Origin: Rhodospirillales bacterium
GTDB taxonomy: Bacteria; Pseudomonadota; Alphaproteobacteria; Acetobacterales; Acetobacteraceae
Assembly: GCA_018971905.1 (NCBI GenBank)
Contig: JAGWZS010000013.1
Coordinates: forward strand, 1-20,527
Direction of reading: 5' to 3'
Length of the DNA: 20,527 nt
Shown here: in pieces, positions 15,101-20,527 of the stretch
Position numbering within the stretch: position 1 is the first letter of the stretch
How the letters are laid out: the number at the start of each line of letters is the position of its first letter
Notes under the pieces: model-generated
Databases searched by the model: none
What the model was told of the DNA's origin: nothing
What the model saw: only the letters and a program-made list of their open reading frames with translations
Made by a program: the position numbers and the translations under genes

Positions 15101-15472
15101 TTACTTTACAGGACACAGCTGCTTCATGACAGAAAGCAGCTGATTCGGCTCAGCCGGCTTGGTAAGCCAGCCAGAGGCGCCAGCAGCCCTCGCCTCGTCT
15201 CGTTTGCGGCCGCCGGATTCAGTGGTGAGCACGATGATTGGCGTATAACGCGCGGAGGGGATCTTCCGCGCCTCCTTGATAAAGCCAATGCCATCCAGTT
15301 CAGGCATGTTCAGATCGGTTAAGATAACGGATGGCTTGACCCCATCTGTGAGTTTGGCGATGCCCTCACGGCCGTTCATACCTGTCTCGACGTCATAGCC
15401 GGCGCCTTTTAAAATATGAGATAAACTCATCACCATCGTGGCGGAGTCGTCGAGGACAAGGATTGTCGGCAT
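15101..15472 (-). CDS. cheY: CheY-type single-domain response regulator
   Basis: A 123-residue receiver domain with no output domain, the CheY arrangement. The acidic pair D8-D9 (VLDDS), the phosphoacceptor D53 (LTDLNMP), T83/T84 (VLTTES) and the lysine K105 (TKP) are all in place. The residue matching Y106 of E. coli CheY is W102 (ASGWLTKP). Phosphorylated CheY normally binds the switch protein FliM. GGAG lies ten bases before the ATG. It is followed 11 bases later by the CheZ-like candidate, and divergently by fliE across a 276-bp control region. Other single-domain regulators share this pattern, so the flagellar role rests on location. Confidence 0.85.
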   Translation of the reverse strand: MPTILVLDDSATMVMSLSHILKGAGYDVETGMNGREGIAKLTDGVKPSVILTDLNMPELDGIGFIKEARKIPSARYTPIIVLTTESGGRKRDEARAAGASGWLTKPAEPNQLLSVMKQLCPVK

Positions 15473-15748
15473 AGAAGCATGGCTCCATTCTGGTGGCGCA
15501 AGATTTCCGGACTTTGCGCCCGAAATGTTGAAGCCAGGTTAAAGACGCGGGAAGATGTTTTCTTCGCAGGCCGTGCACGATTTTAAGAAATCATTAGGGG
15601 CATGACCTTAATCGTATGGCATGAGCAAAGTTTTCCTGCTTCGTGCAAAAAAAATTTTAACCGGTGAAACGGCCCTTTTTCTGGCCAAAAACACCGTATT
15701 CCTCACGTGGCGCAAGCGCTGCATCTCTGTTTACCAGGAAAAATGACC
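15473..15748. promoter_or_regulatory. Divergent cheY / fliE control region
   Basis: A 276-bp AT-richer stretch with no credible coding sequence, between the divergent cheY and fliE starts. It contains an 8-base palindrome CGTGCACG (15572-15579), the inverted pair TGCACGA (15574-15580) and TCGTGCA (15641-15647) 60 bases apart, and short 5-bp inverted repeats at 15551-15565 and 15579-15592. A sigma-54-like element faces fliE near its right end. No convincing cheY promoter was recognised. Confidence 0.6.
15708..15723 (+). promoter_or_regulatory. Sigma-54-like -24/-12 promoter of fliE operon
   Basis: TGGCGCAAGCGCTGCA has the invariant GG (15709-15710) and GC (15721-15722) exactly ten bases apart, with TGGC(A/G)C and (T/C)TGCA around them, nine of twelve consensus bases. 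A start about 12 bases downstream would begin near 15733-15734, just before the AGGA ribosome-binding site of fliE (15736-15739), giving a very short leader. Flagellar genes of many alphaproteobacteria use sigma-54, but I cannot show that this organism does. Confidence 0.45.
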
Positions 15749-16057
15749 ATGATTTCTAATATCGCGGCACAAACCGCGCTCTCAACCGCAAGTGGCCTGA
15801 CCGGCGGCAGCGCAAGCAGCGCCAGCGCTCAGCCGGGGCATTTTCTCAGCCTGATTTCCGATGCCCTGCAGGGCGTCAGCGCACAGCAAGCCTCCGCGGC
15901 ATCCGCGGAGGCCGGATACGCGGCCGGAGTGCCAGGCGCCACCCTGGGCAAGGCGCTGGTTGCGAGCGACCGGGCAGAGGTGGCATGGAATGCCACAGTG
16001 GCTGTGCGTAATGAGGTTGTGTCCGCCTATCAGGCGGTCATGAACATGCAGTTTTAA
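15749..16057 (+). CDS. fliE: Flagellar hook-basal body protein FliE
   Basis: FliE (102 residues, family 104) sits between the MS ring and the proximal rod and is the first rod protein exported. The C terminus VRNEVVSAYQAVMNMQF is the family's signature ending, preceded by ASDRAEVAWNATVAV. I chose the ATG at 15749 because AGGA (15736-15739) is nine bases upstream; the ATG at 15743 would be only three bases away. It opens the fliEFGKM operon, and fliF follows after 3 bases. Confidence 0.96.
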   Translation: MISNIAAQTALSTASGLTGGSASSASAQPGHFLSLISDALQGVSAQQASAASAEAGYAAGVPGATLGKALVASDRAEVAWNATVAVRNEVVSAYQAVMNMQF

Positions 16058-16060
16058 GCC

Positions 16061-17605
16061 ATGCACAATTGGCGTGACAGTTTGGCCGGGCTACAGAGGC
16101 AGGCATCGCGGATTCCAAAAATTCTTTGGGCAGCTGGGGCCGTGGTGCTTATATCACTCGGCGCGGTGATGTGGCTGGAGCTTTCCGGCCCGCCTTACGC
16201 GGTGCTGGATGAGGGGCTTTCCCCCGCCGATGGCGGCAAGGTGATCGCGCAATTACAGAAGCTTGGCATACCTTATCAGCTTCAGGCGGCCGGGAACGTG
16301 ATTCTCGTGCCAGCCCCGCAACTGGCACAGGCACGGTTACAACTTGGCGCCGCGCAGGTGCCGGGCTCAGATACGCAAACCGCCTGGGACCAGCTTGAGA
16401 ATGCACCAATGACCGCCTCGGACCTTGCGCAATCAACCATGGCGACGCAGGCGCTTGAGCTCTCCTTGCAGCAATCCATCCAGGCCATGAATGGCATCAG
16501 CAGCGCCCAGGTGTTTCTGGCGCTTCCGCCTGAAACACCCTTTCTTGCCGACCAGCCTAAACCCGCCGCCTCCGTGGTGGTGGACGCCGGGCAAATGCAG
16601 GCCGCCGCACAGGGCGAAACCATTGCCAAACTTGTAGCAGGCGCCGTGCCGGGCCTCTCAGCGGCCGATGTAACCGTGGTGACCACGGATGGCACCACGG
16701 TTTACCCCGCAGGCGGTGCCATGAATACCGGCACGCAACTGGCAACCGAAGCGCAGGTGGAGGCAGATGCCGCGGCGCGCGTGGCTGGTTTGCTAATTCC
16801 TATGGTGGGCGCGAATAATTTCCGGACAGATGTGTCCGCTGATCTGGATTTCACGCAAGCCAGCATTCATGAGATCAGCTACGGCCCGGCACATATCGTC
16901 CAGCATTCCAGCAGCAACCAGACCTCGCAAACCGGCTCTGATGGCGCGGCACTTGGTATTCCTGGCGCACTTTCCAACGAACCACCAGGCCAGACGACAG
17001 CGGCAAACCCGGCGCCCGCGCAAACGGCGACCACAAAATCGACGGCTATAAAACAATCTCAGCCGGCGACCCCCGCGCCAGCACCCGTGCCGAGCCGCAC
17101 CACCAACGATCTCGACCAGACCTTTGTGACCGACCAGACCGAAAGCGACATCACCAAACCAGACTGGGCCATAAAATCCATTGCTGTTTCGGTTGTGCTG
17201 AACCAGGCGGCCCTGCCAAAAAATTTGCAGATAAAGCAGATTAAAGCTGCGATTGCCGCTGCCTTCGCCTACCCAGATGTGACCGTGAACGTGCTGGCGG
17301 CGCCATTCCAGCCGCAACCGGTACCCTTGGCTGGAGCGCCCATTATCGCGGCGGCCAACCCCCTGGCACATGCGGTGCTGGAAGTTCTCGCGGCGATGGC
17401 GCTATTGTTTGGCCTTGCCCTGCCCACAGGGCGGCGCATTGCAACCGTAAATTTAAGGGCCATGCTGCCATCTCCGCAACCCGCGCAACGGCCATTACCA
17501 ATTATCACGCCGCCACGGGATTTCTCTGAACTGCGCGACCAGGCTTCGGAAAATATTCCGGGTGTTGCGCGCCTCCTGCAAAGCTGGGCTGAAGAAAATG
17601 AGTGA
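16061..17605 (+). CDS. fliF: Flagellar MS-ring protein FliF
   Basis: FliF (514 residues, family about 550) forms the MS ring in the inner membrane. One membrane helix lies at about 21-41 and another at about 434-454; between them is the periplasmic part with LDEGLSPADGGKVIAQLQKL, LELSLQQSI and the SSAQVFLALPPETPF motif. The TNDLDQT segment at 348-354 corresponds to the TNYEvdrT motif. A Pro/Ala/Thr-rich insert covers about 305-345. The cytoplasmic tail ends DFSELRDQASENIPGVARLL, the FliG-binding segment. No strong ribosome-binding site precedes it, so it is probably coupled to fliE, and the end overlaps fliG by 8 bases. Confidence 0.96.
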   Translation: MHNWRDSLAGLQRQASRIPKILWAAGAVVLISLGAVMWLELSGPPYAVLDEGLSPADGGKVIAQLQKLGIPYQLQAAGNVILVPAPQLAQARLQLGAAQVPGSDTQTAWDQLENAPMTASDLAQSTMATQALELSLQQSIQAMNGISSAQVFLALPPETPFLADQPKPAASVVVDAGQMQAAAQGETIAKLVAGAVPGLSAADVTVVTTDGTTVYPAGGAMNTGTQLATEAQVEADAAARVAGLLIPMVGANNFRTDVSADLDFTQASIHEISYGPAHIVQHSSSNQTSQTGSDGAALGIPGALSNEPPGQTTAANPAPAQTATTKSTAIKQSQPATPAPAPVPSRTTNDLDQTFVTDQTESDITKPDWAIKSIAVSVVLNQAALPKNLQIKQIKAAIAAAFAYPDVTVNVLAAPFQPQPVPLAGAPIIAAANPLAHAVLEVLAAMALLFGLALPTGRRIATVNLRAMLPSPQPAQRPLPIITPPRDFSELRDQASENIPGVARLLQSWAEENE

Positions 17606-18620
17606 AACTGCCAAGCAATTACCTGCACCTGTTCTCTCCGGGCCTGAGCGTGCCGCCATGGTGCTGCGCGAACTAGGCGAGGAAACCGCCGCGGCCGTGA
17701 TGCGCGAGATGGATGAAATGTCTGTCAACCGTATTTCCACCGCGATGTCGACCCTTAAAGGCGTGACACCGCAATTGCGCGAAGATGTCATGCTGTCTTT
17801 CGCGTCTGATCTTGGTATTACCGCGATTGGCGGCGACAGCATGAAGTTCCTGACCCGCGTTCTGACGAATGCGATCGGCGAGCAAAACGCCAAGGATATT
17901 CTCGAACGGCTGCGGCGTAATGAACGGCGTTCCACATTCTATCTTCCACCAAATACTGATGCACGGACGCTGGCGATGCAGATGGCCCATGAGCGGCCGC
18001 AAACCATCGCCCTGCTGCTGGCGCATATTCCACATGAGATGGGCGCCAACCTGCTCACCTTCATGCCTGAACCATTGGCGGCGGAGGCATTGTACCGCTT
18101 CTCGAATCTCGACGTGGTGTCGCCCAGCGTGGTGAAGGAACTGCGCGACATGCTGGACGAGCTGGCGATGCAAACCGGCACCGGTGGGCGGCGCGTGACC
18201 AATCTGGGTGGCGCCAAGCAGACAGCCGATATTCTGAATCATTTTCCTTCAGCGATGTCTGACACTGTACTCGGCGCCATTGATGAGCGCGATGCCAAGA
18301 CGGCCGAGAAAATTCGAGAAAATCTGTTCACATTCATCGATCTCGGCAAACTCCCCGATCGCTCAATGCAGATCTTGCTGCGCGAAGTGCCGGCCGACAA
18401 ACTTGCCCCGGCCCTGCGCCTGGTGGAAGAGGCGCTGCGGGAGCGATTCTTTCAGAATCTCTCGGCACGGCAGGTGGAGGTGCTGAAGGAAGAACTGACC
18501 AGCGGGCCACCGATCCGCCGGTCCGATGCGCTCACCGCACAAAGCGATATTGTCGACGTGGCACTGAAGCTCGCCGGCGAGGGACGCATTTCCATCAGCA
18601 GCGCCGAGGAGATGGTTTAA
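17598..18620 (+). CDS. fliG: Flagellar motor switch protein FliG
   Basis: FliG (340 residues, family about 331) is the rotor part that meets the stators. The N-terminal domain binds FliF, the ERPQTIALLLAHI block at 132-144 corresponds to the EHPQ motif, and LFTF at 243-246 to the MFxF motif. Against E. coli FliG the C-terminal torque charges fall at R274 (K264), R291 (R281), E298 and E299 (D288, D289) and R307 (R297), so every charge sign is kept. I chose the ATG at 17598, which overlaps the fliF stop by 8 bases (ATGAGTGA); 12 upstream in-frame residues belong to fliF. Confidence 0.96.
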   Translation: MSETAKQLPAPVLSGPERAAMVLRELGEETAAAVMREMDEMSVNRISTAMSTLKGVTPQLREDVMLSFASDLGITAIGGDSMKFLTRVLTNAIGEQNAKDILERLRRNERRSTFYLPPNTDARTLAMQMAHERPQTIALLLAHIPHEMGANLLTFMPEPLAAEALYRFSNLDVVSPSVVKELRDMLDELAMQTGTGGRRVTNLGGAKQTADILNHFPSAMSDTVLGAIDERDAKTAEKIRENLFTFIDLGKLPDRSMQILLREVPADKLAPALRLVEEALRERFFQNLSARQVEVLKEELTSGPPIRRSDALTAQSDIVDVALKLAGEGRISISSAEEMV

Positions 18621-19876
18621 TGCCGGTTTTGCCTCCCATTTCCGTGACCCAAAGCACAGCACCTGCCGCGAATGCCGGTACGGCAACGAACACCACAGCC
18701 TGGGCGGATGCGCTTGCCACCACTCAAACGCCGCCGCCGGAACATGCCGCCGCAACCGCAGCACAGGCGCCAGCCGTGGCAAAACGTGCCGCCGGACAGA
18801 TAGCGCATGGCCAAGCACAACCGGCCACGGAACCTCCCGTGGCTGCACAGACCAAAATGGTGAAAGCCACAAAGCCGCAAAATGTTTATATTCCGCCAGC
18901 CCCCAGCCGGACCGAGAAGAAAGACACACATCAGGCCAGCACCGTTGTGGCCCAGGCCGCATATACGCCACCATTGGCGAAAACCGCTGGCGAAACCGAG
19001 CAGAAAACCACCGCTGCCACAGCCGATGCCAAAACCAATGCCAGTGAAACCATAGCCAGCCAGAATGCTCTGAGTGGCAATATACCATCAGCTGAAGCCG
19101 GGCCAACCGCTACGCCTGCGAAGCCAACCGCAAAAGCCGAAACAATGCCGACGCCAGCAGTATCTTCCACAAATACTCAACCCAGCCTGCCTGCCGTTGC
19201 CACAAACGATATACACGCCCCTGCCACCACAACGCTGAGCCTAATGAAAGCTGATAACACCAAGGCGCTACAGCCTTCCTCCAGCCAGTCGGCCACCGCC
19301 AGCACGGCGCAAGCCGTTAGCTTCCGGGCTACACAAGTTACCAAAAATGCACCAGCACCCACAAAAGAAACCGAAAAATCTGCCACCCAGAACATGACCG
19401 CCATTGGCAATTTTGCTCTGGGTTCAACCCAATCTGTTGTAGTCACGGCAACCAGCAGCCCGACGGCAAGCCTCAGCGCCGTGGCGCTAACCCCCAGCAC
19501 CGCCCCAGCGGCGTTGGCCGCCACCGTTGTGGCGCTGCATCAATCAGGTCAGGCCGGCACGGTTTTGCAGCTGGACCCGCCAGGGCTTGGGCATCTTTCC
19601 GTGCAGGTGCGGCTGGGCGCGCAGGGGCAGGTGAATGTGCTGTTCGTGCCCAGCACCGCCGATGCCGCACAGGCGTTGCAGGCCAGCCTGCCCAACCTTG
19701 GCGCGGCCATGGCGCAATCTGGCCTCACCTTGGGCCAGGCGCAGGTGGGCGGGCAGTCTTTGCAGCAAGGCGGGCAAAATGGCCAGGGCTTCTATGCGCC
19801 GCCACGCCAGAGCAACCCAACCGAGTTTGCCGCCGAACCGCAGACCGCGCCAAACGGGCTAAGCGCCTATGCTTGA
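18620..19876 (+). CDS. fliK: FliK-like hook-length control protein
   Basis: A 418-residue protein with the FliK layout: a long low-complexity N-terminal part (residues 1 to about 290) rich in Ala, Thr, Pro, Ser and Lys, then a compact C-terminal domain at about 300-375. The diagnostic block is LQLDPPGLGHLSVQVRLGAQ (316-335), followed by VLFVPSTADAAQALQASLPN and LGAAMAQSGL, which matches the Flg_hook domain. It measures hook length and triggers the FlhB export switch. Gln/Gly runs (QSLQQGGQNGQG) mark the tail. The ATG shares one base with the fliG stop (TAATG), and it overlaps fliM by 8 bases. The N-terminal half would not be recognised by sequence alone. Confidence 0.88.
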   Translation: MPVLPPISVTQSTAPAANAGTATNTTAWADALATTQTPPPEHAAATAAQAPAVAKRAAGQIAHGQAQPATEPPVAAQTKMVKATKPQNVYIPPAPSRTEKKDTHQASTVVAQAAYTPPLAKTAGETEQKTTAATADAKTNASETIASQNALSGNIPSAEAGPTATPAKPTAKAETMPTPAVSSTNTQPSLPAVATNDIHAPATTTLSLMKADNTKALQPSSSQSATASTAQAVSFRATQVTKNAPAPTKETEKSATQNMTAIGNFALGSTQSVVVTATSSPTASLSAVALTPSTAPAALAATVVALHQSGQAGTVLQLDPPGLGHLSVQVRLGAQGQVNVLFVPSTADAAQALQASLPNLGAAMAQSGLTLGQAQVGGQSLQQGGQNGQGFYAPPRQSNPTEFAAEPQTAPNGLSAYA

Positions 19877-20527
19877 GATCGATCCGCAGGCGGAGTCGCT
19901 CGACCTGCTTGATCCGATGCGCGCACCCCTGCTGCGCTCGGTGCTTATGGAAACCTTGGCCGACCGCTTCATGCGGCAGATTGCCTTCGTGTTTTTCCAA
20001 AAAATGCGCCATTCCGTGCAATTGCTTTCCTGCATTCACAACGTCATCAGCCATGAATCCGCGATGTCTGCCTTGCCGGAGGTGATGCTGGCCGGCATTT
20101 CGGAATTAACGCCGCTGCGCGGACGCATGCTGCTGGCCATTGACGGCGATTTGATCGGTGCGATGGTCGACGCGATGTGCGGCGCCACCGCCGCGCACCC
20201 GTTTGAGCGGTATGAGCTTTCCGCGCTGGAAACGCGGATCGGACGGCAGATGGTGGATATCGCCTTTGCCACCATCACCGAAACCTTCACGCCCGTCGTT
20301 CCACTCAATCTCGCGGCCATCGCCTATGAAAACGCTACCGGTATGCTCGCCATCGCCGATGGGCAGGATTGGATGATTGCCGTAACCGGCATTTTTGAAA
20401 CGGAGCTGGGCTCGGGAACCATCCGGCTTATCGTGCCCTATTCGGCGTTTGAAACGCTTGAAGCGAAAATCGCCAGCCAATCCGGCCTGCTGGGCGGGCG
20501 CGGACCGGATATAAACTGGACAGGCGG
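19869..20527 (+). CDS. fliM: Flagellar motor switch protein FliM, 3'-truncated by window
   Basis: FliM joins FliG and FliN in the C-ring and receives CheY-P. The reading is open from the ATG at 19869 to the window end (219 residues seen). RSVLMETLADRFMRQIAF (23-40) matches the ERFAR region, the middle domain runs MLLAIDGDLIGAMVDAM to IRLIVPYSAFETLEAK (185-200), and the C-terminal SpoA/FliN-like domain would follow outside. It begins in an 8-base overlap with fliK (ATGCTTGA), and an in-frame TAA at 19860-19862 excludes any longer start. That leaves about 30 residues before the ERFAR position (about 59 in E. coli), with no EIDALL peptide, and CGATA stands where GGxG is usual. Family assignment is firm. 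Confidence 0.92.
   Translation, partial: MLEIDPQAESLDLLDPMRAPLLRSVLMETLADRFMRQIAFVFFQKMRHSVQLLSCIHNVISHESAMSALPEVMLAGISELTPLRGRMLLAIDGDLIGAMVDAMCGATAAHPFERYELSALETRIGRQMVDIAFATITETFTPVVPLNLAAIAYENATGMLAIADGQDWMIAVTGIFETELGSGTIRLIVPYSAFETLEAKIASQSGLLGGRGPDINWTG

Noticed and set aside
1..20527. Search for rRNA, tRNA, CRISPR, insertion sequences, phage genes and riboswitches
   Set aside because: No such structure was recognised; the window is almost wholly filled with two flagellar operons, a two-gene regulator pair and two edge genes.

Overview
The window is a chromosomal flagellar gene cluster from a Gram-negative bacterium: L-ring, P-ring and lipoprotein FlgH are all present. High GC, the compactness of the operons and the character of the proteins suggest an alphaproteobacterium, possibly an acetic-acid-bacteria/Acidocella-type lineage. 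That placement is inference from overall style, not a database match. No rRNA, tRNA, CRISPR array, insertion sequence or phage gene was seen.

Layout. (1) 1-1971, non-flagellar edge: a small plus-strand thioredoxin-fold [2Fe-2S] ferredoxin gene converges on a minus-strand APC-type amino-acid permease gene, with a clear intrinsic terminator for the permease between them. (2) 1972-14436, minus strand: a tightly packed 15-gene operon read flgB-flgC-flgD-flgE-flgF-flgG-flgH-flgI-flgJ-flgK-fliL-fliO-fliP-fliQ-fliR-flhB. (The list has 16 names; the flg part has ten genes and the fli/flh part six, so sixteen genes in all.) It encodes rod, hook, hook cap, L- and P-rings, rod cap/muramidase, hook-filament junction, stator-associated FliL and the FliOPQR-FlhB export gate. 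Almost all junctions overlap by 1, 4, 8 or 10 bases. (3) 14437-15472, minus strand: a cheY-type response-regulator gene followed by a small helical protein of unknown family carrying an Asp-x3-Gln motif like the CheZ active site. This pair ends at a strong intrinsic terminator just before flgB. (4) 15473-15748: divergent control region with a sigma-54-like -24/-12 element facing fliE. (5) 15749-20527, plus strand: fliE-fliF-fliG-fliK-fliM, again overlapping, with fliM cut by the window end.

Together these genes supply most of the basal body: MS ring (FliF), switch (FliG, FliM), rod (FliE, FlgBCFG), rings (FlgHI), hook (FlgE with FlgD and FliK) and export gate. FlgA, FlgL, FlhA, FliHIJ, FliN, the stator proteins and flagellin are not in the window. 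The most notable points are the FliM start, which leaves no room for the usual N-terminal CheY-binding peptide and is paired with a degenerate GGxG region; the CheZ-like candidate beside cheY; and the sigma-54-like promoter at fliE.
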